Below, piece after piece: positions 6,001 through 8,188 of a stretch of 8,188 nt of DNA. The notes under the pieces were generated by a model. It did no database searches. It worked only from the letters and a program-made list of their open reading frames with translations, and was not told the origin of the DNA. Made by a program: the position numbers and the translations under genes. Positions within the stretch are counted from its first letter, which is position 1. Each line of letters begins with the position of its first letter. Source of the DNA: HGM04593 sp045654645 (lineage in GTDB: Bacteria > Bacteroidota > Bacteroidia > Bacteroidales > Bacteroidaceae); contig JAZONR010000001.1 of NCBI GenBank assembly GCA_045654645.1, forward strand, positions 1 to 8,188, written 5' to 3'.

Positions 6001-7471
6001 TGCGCAGGCCGAGGGTGGCGACCGCTACGAGTTTATCTTGAGTGAGGTTGCTATGGAAGGCGATGTGCTTGCAAAGAACACTCCTGTAATAATAAGGGCT
6101 GTTGCGGGTGAATATAACTTGAAGGTGATATTCAACAGTAACAATGCAAAGAGTGGTTCGGACGGTTCTGTTCTGCACGGTAACAACTGGCAGACTACAG
6201 TGGGTGTAGGCACCGATGATGCTGTTAATTATCTGCCTGCTGTGGTGGACAATCGCTTTGTATTCAACAAGGTTAATGCCAATGATACAGCCGTTCCTGC
6301 AAACACTGTTTGGGCGGTGTTGAGCAGTGCCGACAAGGGTGAGACAATCTATGAGTTTGTGCCTGAACCCGAGGCTCCCAAGGTGGAAATTGTTGCCGGC
6401 AAGGTCTACCGCATAAAGAACTACACTGTTAATACTCCCGACCAATACAAGTATCACTACCTTGCAAACAGCAATGCAAGTATTGTGTTCCCAACAGAGG
6501 TTGAGGCTGATGACAAGAGTGCTATGTGGGTTTGTACAAGTGCCGATGAAGAGAATCACAAGTATAAGTTTGTGAGTGCGCTTGGTACTGCGTCATTCGG
6601 TTGGCAGGGTGCTGCCGAGGAGGCTTTTGAGTACACAATTGCTGCCGGAATAATTGACGGAACGGTTACTCTGATTAATAATAATATGTCGCTTGCTCTC
6701 ACAACCGAGGCTTGGAACAATAAGGGCTATGCTGCGTTTAACAAGGCAACAGCTGGCAACGGCACCAACGGTATGGTGCAGGCTGAATATTGGTCTACCG
6801 ACTGGTATTTGGAGGTGGTAGAGAACCCGAATGTAAGCTTTACAGCATCTATCAGAAAGGATAATATGTGGGCTACAATGTATCTGCCATACGCGGTTAC
6901 AATCCCGCAGGGTGTTGAGGTTTACTATGCTGCCGGAATTGAGGGCAACATCATTAACCTGACATCGTTTGTGCAGACAATCCCTGCAAGGACCGCTGTT
7001 CTTTTGCGACGTGCCGGCGAAACTCCAAGCACCGATGCAATTGCAGACTTTAAGTTTGCCATTGCCGAGGATGTTGCGGCTGTTGAGACTGTTGATGAGG
7101 GTAATAACCTCTTCGATGGTACGATTATGCAGACTGCAATAGCTGCTCCTGAGGGCACAAGGGTTTATCTGCTGACAAACTACAATGCTGCAGAGAAGTT
7201 CTATTGGATGGCTGCCGAGTATGATGAGAATTGCAATCTTAGCAACGTGGGCGGCTATGTTAAGAATGATGCCAACAAGGCGTTCTTGAAGATTGAGAAT
7301 GCTAAATCGGCTTCTTTGGGCTTCCGTTTCGACGGTGCAACAGGCATTGAGGATGTGGATGGTGAAAGCGGTGAGGTGGAAACTGTTTACGACCTCCAGG
7401 GTCGCAAGCTCACCGAGGTTACTAAGCCCGGTTTCTACATTGTAGATGGTAAGAAGGTTTGGATAAAGTGA
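2..7471 (+). CDS. Giant multidomain secreted/surface protein, 5'-partial (2489 residues visible)
   Basis: The frame is open from the first complete codon at 2 to a TGA at 7469-7471. No stop occurs upstream of the ATG at 176, which also lacks a ribosome binding site and falls in the middle of a GEVED-like domain, so the start, and any signal peptide, lies outside the window. Residues below count Ser at position 2 as 1. Domains in order: GEVED-like (~26-150), InlB-like beta domain (~154-239), trefoil-like (~267-405), split BspA-type leucine-rich segment (~412-686) carrying a lectin-like insert (~471-647), helical spacer, F5/8 type C (~730-887), helical spacer, tandem repeats A1 and A2 (952-1579), trefoil-like modules, sandwich module 3 (1964-2119), trefoil-like (2127-2274), sandwich module 4 (2277-2444) and a conserved tail (2448-2489). 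No catalytic motif was recognised. Inference: an exported binding or adhesion protein, or the accessory region of a large carbohydrate-active enzyme or peptidase whose catalytic part is upstream. It is followed directly by a terminator, so it is the last gene of its transcript. Confidence 0.93.
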   Translation, partial: SKIDFAYHNREAETIYDATSAAPTSLFTTIPQIIDVPQGASFTITWTDNGTQNLTKCFMSAYMDFDGDGNFEEEGELVKVVGTRNADNSAVRSGSFQVILPYDAPTGITHLRMRFDSAWGNQYNSTTKAFNSKGELNRMCYEVVINVTEKSDKAATINVETNAADWGTVEVWTDETPTTETFKEYNVSANIPMYLRATKASEDVEFLGWYDQYGRLVTENLEHTMYAREDATYTARFRKFLNIDGWQIEYRTEPGKELRVKGELAKGVKPENGKKYYIAADAKQSNGSFVSYYLYDNGSALKTSTSVSGNSYLWTCTVNNDGTYSFLNESGKYLANDGSYFLSIGATPAKYAFETANAGSGVALTNVSDGYTGSKWMVTKFDGSAFNKNSVSVNNGSWCNDYIFTEVTVPDVVILTKVRKSGDHDLVIPETVEILGQQCKIVGFDNNLFKDNKDLWTISLPATIEEMSNNKVFTGVVKGKGANASANSANYITTDLGTTLAAGEDWSISLTIEDNGNNFNEFGSALIATGNAPMNSTYGNGFQLYLQAGGGLVVKTDYDNDAKKLTNLTKGTKFRIDIVYTHSNTKLVVTATPLGAASAAAKRAAVARSASASLEVTQDMSDFTVVSHAIPEGVDITNLEVRKGTEPDPFEGCTNLLGIEVADGCESYYVDDETRTLYTTGGTDLHTLADEDKEDEIRALGELIDLAEALIAEVATNINPTGKETALKLTTTQGSSFYVSTNADQNTGGGNSDGGGIAALVDNNEGTYFHSRWSGTDVNATHHIQVDLGDGNSLSDFKFSYVSANGPDPTKIVVKGSNNGEQFDQIGDIIIKDAINSGATYASGIIEAEQPYSYLRFEVTESYRWGANATSQGEYCFSMKEFDIYDLTSTAEVAPKYANLAGVEAGDVEGVYDSLAEALYYYNNGGTADELTAAHTALEPLYTALKVKKDRVFNGVYNIYFSGDPVFVAYAEANKLNGLTGGDIAGFRLFDGAVTHEGAPDGNTGAHTDFHTEVIANRAVADALFTIVPNADATGYILSAQGQYMQTTAVHDLWSIQAFDADEAKAGVYLFEAAESADIYKLRSNKEDGLQYVNDWGPVFGNNSANDTYARFSLTQVPEYTLNVPANGATTLCLPFNVVLPAGVTAYDLTKANITTTGKYRLYELVEVAGEGETLAKNTPVIIKADEANPTLAITMDDEGAKVSADGSVLRSAIVKSTVVAGNNNYTFDGENFNRVAADTEIAANQCYMALDENVGDVVYNEIPKTVFNGVYNINFDGGQLFIAYAEKDALYDLTGYGNAGFRLFDAKVNNDHHGDGNNSGDTGDAHTELQQAAIDGKAVADALFTIVPSGDGYTISAQGQYMKTVASGWSMQAFDANDGNAGVYLFEETGTDEVFKIKSTTAAVPYMHDWGPVFGNDESSKPNLSTFTFTEVTEYTLNVPANGVTTLCLPFNVVLPAGVTAYDLAKANIAVGNNYSTYELVEVAAVGETLAKNTPVIIKAAEGNHTLTITMDGEGANGSVKNSVLSSAIVKSTVAAGNNYTFDGENFNRVTTDTEIAANKCYMALDENVGDVIYGKAPEYLLTTDEENPVLYKISHLRTNNYLKYDKAEGNVDIVENTDNNVYLAWYFMQGENGIIIKPYNADGKLLGADNTDDGNNKLIVKDAPTYKEWNIEFAKEENGANYYFIKTNGTFVNDHSNNTNNIGFWSGANTGTSGSLFKFVEAEFTDDNARFYQLKDLAESMADATYYTGESVGLYSESGVEALTAKVAEAQALINAGSDASAGDDCYSKYKELRAAREAAYNAPDANKVYYIVSTSNDGYCNGKYVHTYSEPHLHQNATWGDKTYDQQHLLYDEAEAISNLSLAAFSFEETGTLGEYKMKNLHTGLYVKSFAKDATHMAAEAAVVKIAGVANGQVTLNIGTEAPMHAQNDYGVIVQWDCDGGNANTASSWLINEVPQEDLNKIYKLTVPESGAAALNLAFDVVLPKGVAAYDLVESSIAQAEGGDRYEFILSEVAMEGDVLAKNTPVIIRAVAGEYNLKVIFNSNNAKSGSDGSVLHGNNWQTTVGVGTDDAVNYLPAVVDNRFVFNKVNANDTAVPANTVWAVLSSADKGETIYEFVPEPEAPKVEIVAGKVYRIKNYTVNTPDQYKYHYLANSNASIVFPTEVEADDKSAMWVCTSADEENHKYKFVSALGTASFGWQGAAEEAFEYTIAAGIIDGTVTLINNNMSLALTTEAWNNKGYAAFNKATAGNGTNGMVQAEYWSTDWYLEVVENPNVSFTASIRKDNMWATMYLPYAVTIPQGVEVYYAAGIEGNIINLTSFVQTIPARTAVLLRRAGETPSTDAIADFKFAIAEDVAAVETVDEGNNLFDGTIMQTAIAAPEGTRVYLLTNYNAAEKFYWMAAEYDENCNLSNVGGYVKNDANKAFLKIENAKSASLGFRFDGATGIEDVDGESGEVETVYDLQGRKLTEVTKPGFYIVDGKKVWIK
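77..451 (+). other. GEVED-like domain
   Basis: The translated segment carries the family's hallmark acidic stretch, AYMDFDGDGNFEEEGE (near 182-229), preceded by a beta strand ending SFTITWTDNG and followed by FQVILPYDAPTGITHLRMRF. In GEVED proteins the matching parts are the W.D.NGDG.F...GE and 'vp..a..G.tRmRv' segments. The eponymous GEVEDY motif appears here in the altered form GELNRMCYEVVINV (from 401). Such domains are found in large secreted Bacteroidota proteins, usually next to adhesive or catalytic modules. The DGDG stretch could bind calcium; that is inference. Confidence 0.6.
461..718 (+). other. InlB B-repeat-like (divergent) beta domain
   Basis: The segment starts ATINVETNAADWGTV and continues with YLRATKASEDVEFLGWYDQYGRLV, then TYTARF. 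The order 'G.V' turn, '.l.A......F.GW.d..G..vs', '.yTA.F' is the usual layout of divergent InlB B-repeat-like domains in bacterial surface proteins. It directly follows the GEVED-like domain. It is probably a structural spacer or adhesion module, assigned by pattern only. Confidence 0.55.
800..1216 (+). other. Beta-trefoil-like (ricin-lectin-type) module 1
   Basis: The module opens with GKKYYIAADA and contains LWTCTVNNDGTYSFLNESGKYL, then GSKWMVTKFDG and ends CNDYIFTEV. The pattern 'Y.I......YL', 'W.......G.y.f.n..tgkYL' and a closing 'F.E' strand is how ricin-lectin-like modules look in Bacteroidales surface proteins. I see no clean QxW triplet, so carbohydrate binding is not shown. At least four more modules of this general form occur later in the protein. 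Confidence 0.4.
1235..2059 (+). other. BspA-type leucine-rich segment split by a lectin-like insert
   Basis: The first part (1235-1411) includes LVIPETVEIL, CKIVGF, LFKDNKDLWTISLPATIEEM and is typical of BspA/LRR_5 repeats. The repeat's expected continuation, a '.F.GCTNL..I.V..G...Y...' unit, appears only at 1946 as PFEGCTNLLGIEVADG followed by YYVDDETRTLYTTGGTDL. The intervening 1412-1942 (~177 codons) is all-beta in character: WSISLTIED, SALIATGNAP, GFQLYLQAGGGLVVKT, KFRIDIVYT, KLVVTAT. This resembles a LamG/concanavalin A-like fold and is in frame. The insert ends with an Ala/Ser-rich stretch containing Lys and Arg (1784-1840) and a closing strand. The LRR identification is firmer than the lectin one. 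Confidence 0.6.
2189..2662 (+). other. F5/8 type C (discoidin-like) domain
   Basis: Key segments are IAALVDNNEGTYFHSRWSG, HHIQVDLG, LSDFKFSYVSANG, PTKIVVKGSNNGEQFDQIGDI, YSYLRFEVTES and a closing FSMKEFDIYDL. These follow the family order: 'a.D.n..T.w.s.w.g', 'hwi.vDLG....i..v.f', 'p..i.v.gSnDg..w..i', 'a.YlRf.v...', 'f.laEi.vY'. F5/8 type C domains commonly bind carbohydrate or other surface ligands and are frequent in Bacteroidales glycan-degrading and adhesive proteins. A short helical spacer precedes it (about 2063-2188). Confidence 0.82.
2663..2854 (+). other. Helical spacer, FIVAR-like
   Basis: The segment AEGDV-type acidic/Ala-rich sequence includes VYDSLAEALYYYNNGGTADEL and AAHTALEPLYTALKV. 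It reads as two amphipathic helices, as in FIVAR-like spacers that often follow F5/8 type C domains. It joins the discoidin-like domain to tandem repeat A1. A similar helical spacer recurs at 5180-5430. Confidence 0.45.
2855..3799 (+). repeat. Tandem protein repeat A1 (trefoil-like + beta-sandwich)
   Basis: This 315-residue unit begins VFNGVYNIYFSG and ends GDVVYNEIPKT. Its first part (2855-3355) has trefoil-like features: FTIVPNADATGYILSAQGQYMQ, AGVYLFE, YVNDWGPVFGN. Its second part (3356-3799) is a sandwich module: EYTLNVPANGATTLCLPFNVVLPAGVTAYDL, shown here in outline, then LAKNTPVIIK, YTFDGENFNRV and NQCYMALDE. Unit A2 follows with no gap. The sandwich halves are nearly identical in DNA between A1 and A2, including a 44-base exact match (3514-3557 against 4462-4505). 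Confidence 0.9.
3800..4738 (+). repeat. Tandem protein repeat A2 (trefoil-like + beta-sandwich)
   Basis: This 313-residue unit begins VFNGVYNINFDG and ends GDVIYGKAP, directly after A1. The trefoil-like half (3800-4303) keeps GFRLFDA, ADALFTIVPSGDGYTISAQGQYM-type segments, YLFEETG and YMHDWGPVFGN, but differs widely from A1 in codons and residues. The sandwich half (4304-4738) keeps TTLCLPFNVVLPAGVTAYDL, ETLAKNTPVIIKA, FDGENFNRV and NKCYMALDENVGDV, with few changes. A1 carries an Asp-rich loop and A2 has a different His/Gly/Asn-rich loop (near 3930-3985). Confidence 0.9.
4739..5430 (+). other. Trefoil-like module followed by helical spacer
   Basis: From 4739 the sequence reads VLYKISHLRTNNYLKYD, YLAWYFMQGENGIIIKPYNADGKLLG, WNIEFAKEENGANYYFIKTNG and SLFKFVEAEF. 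This is a trefoil-like pattern different from those in A1 and A2, and no sandwich module follows it. It runs into an Ala/Glu-rich helical stretch (5180-5430) with ALTAKVAEAQALINAGSDA and KYKELRAAREAAYNA, resembling FIVAR-type spacers. No function beyond binding or spacing can be read from it. Confidence 0.45.
5431..5890 (+). other. Trefoil-like module, His-rich start
   Basis: The module begins KVYYIVSTSNDGYCNGKYVH and then has a His-rich loop, THTYSEPHLHQ in approximate form, near 5485-5515. It continues with LAAFSFEETGTLGEYKMKNL, TGLYVKSF, and closes SSWLINEVPQED. The order 'Y.I.s..', 'f.fe.tg..geykmkNl.tglYv', 'W...ev' matches the trefoil-like modules elsewhere in this protein. It precedes sandwich module 3, giving the same trefoil-plus-sandwich pairing as A1 and A2 in a much diverged form. 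Confidence 0.45.
5891..6358 (+). repeat. Beta-sandwich module, diverged copy 3
   Basis: KIYKLTVPESGAAALNLAF, VVLPKGVAAYDLVE, VLAKNTPVIIRA, SDGSVLHGN and ANTVWAVLSS align segment by segment with the sandwich halves of A1 and A2. Both Cys of A1/A2 are replaced here (Asn and Val). Despite the divergence, 26 bases (6068-6093) encoding LAKNTPVI are identical to the corresponding bases in A1 and A2. Confidence 0.85.
6380..6823 (+). other. Trefoil-like module 5
   Basis: The segment starts KVEIVAGKVYRIKNYTVN, continues YHYLANSNASIVFPTE, MWVCTSADEENHKYKFVSALG and ends STDWYLEVVE. 'G.vYRIkN......YL', 'W.......yKf.s..g' and a closing 'W.lE.V' are the standard signature of the ricin-like modules found in Bacteroidales surface proteins, and this copy is the most canonical of those seen here. 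It is followed by sandwich module 4. Confidence 0.5.
6830..7336 (+). repeat. Beta-sandwich module, diverged copy 4
   Basis: The segment reads VSFTASIRKDNMWATMYLPYAVTIPQGVEVYYA in outline, then SFVQTIPARTAVLLRRAG and AEKFYWMAAEY. The arrangement 'WATLYLPyaV.iP.Gv.ay', 'tIPAnTaVlL.g' is a recurrent C-terminal module in Prevotella-type proteins. It aligns with the A1/A2 sandwich at the strand carrying LPF/LPY, the turn P.GV..Y, the IPA/LAKNT strand and the final YMAL/WMAA strand. It lies next to the C-terminal tail. Confidence 0.7.
7343..7471 (+). other. C-terminal tail, secretion/sorting-type
   Basis: The last 42 residues run GIEDVDGESGEVETVYDLQG, RKLTEVTKPGFYIVDGKKVW and IK before the TGA. 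A short tail of the form GI..v.....VYDLQGRk......kGiYIv.GKKv.vk closes many secreted Bacteroidales proteins and resembles the C-terminal domains recognised by the type IX secretion system. Whether this organism has that system cannot be seen from the window. The tail being intact shows that the 3' end of the gene is complete. Confidence 0.7.
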
Positions 7472-7502
7472 GATTGACCTTCTGATTTATAGGTTTATTT
7501 AA

Positions 7503-7578
7503 GGTTCTTCGCCTGCGTTTGGGGTGGTTGCTTTGGCTTCCCGGTTTCCCCAGCGCAGGCGAAGAATCTTTTTTGTTT
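7503..7578 (+). terminator. Rho-independent terminator of the giant gene
   Basis: A perfect 13-bp stem is formed by TTCTTCGCCTGCG (7505-7517) and its complement CGCAGGCGAAGAA (7554-7566), extendable by a G-U and a G-C pair at the base. Inside, GGGG (7521-7524) can pair with CCCC (7548-7551), giving a long second stem. The right arm is followed by TTTTTT (7569-7574) and GTTT. It starts 32 bases after the stop codon. There is no matching U-run for the other strand, so it acts on rightward transcripts. Confidence 0.9.
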
Positions 7579-7620
7579 GATGTTAGTGATGTTGTGGGCT
7601 GTTTCCTTTTGCTTTATAAC

Positions 7621-7681
7621 CATCCCCCGCCCGACAGCAAGCTGTCTCGTCCCCCTTGGGAAAGGGGACAGCTGAAATGCA
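7621..7681 (-). repeat. GC-rich hairpin repeat, copy 1 (61-bp direct repeat)
   Basis: The 61 bases are identical to 7785-7845. Two alternative foldings are visible: GACAGC (7633-7638) with GCTGTC (7641-7646), or a 12-bp stem of AGCTGT+CCCCTT (7640-7645, 7652-7657) with AAGGGG+ACAGCT (7662-7673), having a six-base one-sided bulge and a GGGA loop. The strand is set relative to the inverted member at 7719-7762. I see no coding potential. Its form is that of a short dispersed intergenic repeat (REP/REPIN or MITE-like). Confidence 0.9.
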
Positions 7682-7718
7682 CAGCAAAAACAACACCCAA
7701 TCACAGCAATCAACAGTT

Positions 7719-7762
7719 CTCCCCTTTGCTTTGCAAGGGGGAGTGCCGCAGGCGAGGGGGAT
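7719..7762 (+). repeat. GC-rich hairpin repeat, inverted and diverged copy
   Basis: Read on the plus strand this has CCCCTTT (7721-7727), AAGGGGGA (7735-7742) and GGGGGAT (7756-7762). The same three blocks occur in the same order in the reverse complement of the flanking 61-bp copies, with different spacers (7 instead of 3, and 13 instead of 21 bases). It forms its own hairpin: CCCC+TTGC (7721-7724, 7726-7729), loop TTT, GCAA+GGGG (7733-7740). It is therefore an older or sibling member of the same family in opposite orientation. Confidence 0.75.
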
Positions 7763-7784
7763 AAAATTACACACACAAAATAAT

Positions 7785-7845
7785 CATCCCCCGCCCGACA
7801 GCAAGCTGTCTCGTCCCCCTTGGGAAAGGGGACAGCTGAAATGCA
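7785..7845 (-). repeat. GC-rich hairpin repeat, copy 2 (61-bp direct repeat)
   Basis: This is a perfect match to 7621-7681, starting 164 bases later. The same alternative stems are present (AGCTGT at 7804-7809, ACAGCT at 7832-7837). The flanking bases differ on both sides (ATAAC before copy 1, ATAAT before copy 2), so identity ends abruptly at the repeat limits. Confidence 0.9.
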
Positions 7846-7889
7846 ATAGCAAATACCCTTTTTTTAGACAAAGCTGCGAGTAAGCGAGC

Positions 7890-7918
7890 GCATAGCACAA
7901 GTTTACTTGATGCTATGC
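7890..7918. repeat. Hairpin with 8+5-bp stem
   Basis: GCATAGCA (7890-7897) pairs with TGCTATGC (7911-7918). Inside it CAAGT (7898-7902) pairs with ACTTG (7905-7909) around a TT loop, leaving a single unpaired A at 7910. The flanks are also related: CTGC (7874-7877) and GCAG (7928-7931), with GCGAG/CGAGC motifs on both sides. No U-run follows on either strand, so it is not an intrinsic terminator. Confidence 0.8.
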
Positions 7919-7990
7919 CGAGCGAAAGCAGGTTCAACGAAGTTAAAAGAACATAAGAACAAAAGTTTTGTGTTGGGAAAACATTGATAA

Positions 7991-8046
7991 AACAAGTTGA
8001 TAGAACTGCACGCAAGCAGTTGTGCGCAGTTCTCATCAAGCTTGTT
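7991..8046. repeat. Long imperfect hairpin with alternative pairing
   Basis: A 19-bp stem is formed by AACAAG, TTGAT, AGAACTGC (7991-8009) with GCAGTTCT, ATCAA, CTTGTT (8026-8033, 8035-8039, 8041-8046). The only irregularities are two extra bases, C8034 and G8040. A second GCAGTT (8016-8021) can instead pair with AACTGC (8004-8009) around a six-base loop, which would break the top of the long stem. Confidence 0.8.
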
Positions 8047-8053
8047 CAATCAA

Positions 8054-8086
8054 AAAGCACCCGGTGCTTTGCAACAAAAATGTTGC
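8054..8086. repeat. Two adjacent short hairpins
   Basis: AAAGCAC (8054-8060) pairs with GTGCTTT (8064-8070) around CCG. Immediately next, GCAACA (8071-8076) pairs with TGTTGC (8081-8086) around AAAA. They abut without spacer and lie just after the long hairpin ending at 8046. No U-run follows on the plus strand. On the minus strand the first hairpin ends in a TTTTTG run (complement of 8051-8056), which could give weak leftward termination. Confidence 0.65.
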
Positions 8087-8188
8087 TTGGTTTCACACAT
8101 AATACACACATCGGCCTTTTTGTCCTTTTGTACTTCTGTCCAAAGAATTAAAACGAAATATTACGCAATTGTTTAGATTGCTGTGGCT

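Larger units (their letters stand above)
7846..8188. other. Non-coding stretch with hairpins, no credible gene
   Basis: No reading frame here has a ribosome binding site, recognisable product or plausible composition. The longest frames cross the repeats and hairpins. I find no convincing Bacteroidota promoter (TTTG plus TAnnTTTG) on either strand. The stretch is A/T-rich except in its stems and carries four hairpins between 7890 and 8086. It has the look of a dispersed Bacteroidales intergenic repeat or a small structured RNA, but neither can be confirmed from the sequence. Confidence 0.6.

Noticed and set aside
4112..6559. Long minus-strand frames (326 and 368 codons at 4112-5092 and 5453-6559)
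   Set aside because: They are antisense to repetitive coding sequence with biased codons. Their translations show no domain, and the two share strings only because they lie opposite the duplicated modules.
7519..7764. Plus-strand frame of 81 codons after the giant gene
   Set aside because: It runs through the terminator stem and two copies of the hairpin repeat, and has no ribosome binding site or sensible product.
7621..7845. CRISPR array
   Set aside because: There are just two direct copies, 61 bp long, with an inverted relative in the spacer. Repeat length, orientation and copy number are wrong for CRISPR, and no cas gene is visible.
7804..7865. Second intrinsic terminator (hairpin of repeat copy 2 plus the T-run at 7859-7865)
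   Set aside because: The T-run begins about 20 bases after the stem, too far for an intrinsic terminator.
7767..8039. Minus-strand frame of 90 codons in the right intergenic stretch
   Set aside because: It crosses a repeat copy and two hairpins, has no ribosome binding site, and its translation has no recognisable features.
7991..8046. Integron attC site (long imperfect stem with extra bases)
   Set aside because: The ends do not fit the RYYYAAC / GTTRRRY boxes, and there is no integrase or cassette gene in view.
8080..8151. Small frame of 23 residues ending FVLLYFCPKN
   Set aside because: Its ATG sits inside a hairpin and has no ribosome binding site. It is more likely part of a non-coding repeat.

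Overview
The window looks like chromosomal DNA of a member of the Bacteroidales, probably from a gut or oral community and in the Prevotella/Bacteroides/Muribaculaceae range. The evidence is one giant secreted-type protein made of modules typical of that order: a GEVED-like domain, BspA-type leucine-rich repeats, F5/8 type C, beta-trefoil-like modules, 'LPF/LPY...IPANT' beta-sandwich modules, and a short C-terminal tail ending YDLQGRK...GFYIVDGKKVWIK. This placement is by recognition only; no database search was possible.

Positions 2-7471 (+) are a single open reading frame that enters from the left edge. The gene's true start lies outside the window, and the ATG at 176 is internal. The visible 2489 residues contain no catalytic domain that I recognise. 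In order they hold: a GEVED-like domain; an InlB-like beta domain; a beta-trefoil-like module; a BspA-type leucine-rich segment split by a lectin-like domain; a helical spacer; an F5/8 type C (discoidin) domain; a second helical spacer; two tandem ~315-residue repeats (each a trefoil-like module plus a beta-sandwich); further trefoil-like and sandwich modules that are increasingly diverged; and the C-terminal tail. The visible part is best read as the binding or adhesive region of a cell-surface or secreted protein. Any enzymatic part would have to lie upstream.

A strong intrinsic terminator (7503-7578) ends the transcript. From 7579 to the right edge (about 610 bases) I see no credible gene. 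It holds three copies of a short GC-rich hairpin repeat, two of them a perfect 61-bp direct repeat and the third inverted between them. These are followed by an A/T-rich tract with a chain of four hairpins (7890-8086), one of which has two mutually exclusive pairings.

The points most worth a second look are the lectin-like domain nested inside the leucine-rich repeat, the tandem duplication whose sandwich half is far more conserved in DNA than its trefoil half, a Cys pair gained or lost as a pair among the sandwich modules, and the repeat and hairpin cluster downstream. I found no clear sign of a wholly new system such as a defence island, CRISPR array or phage gene set.
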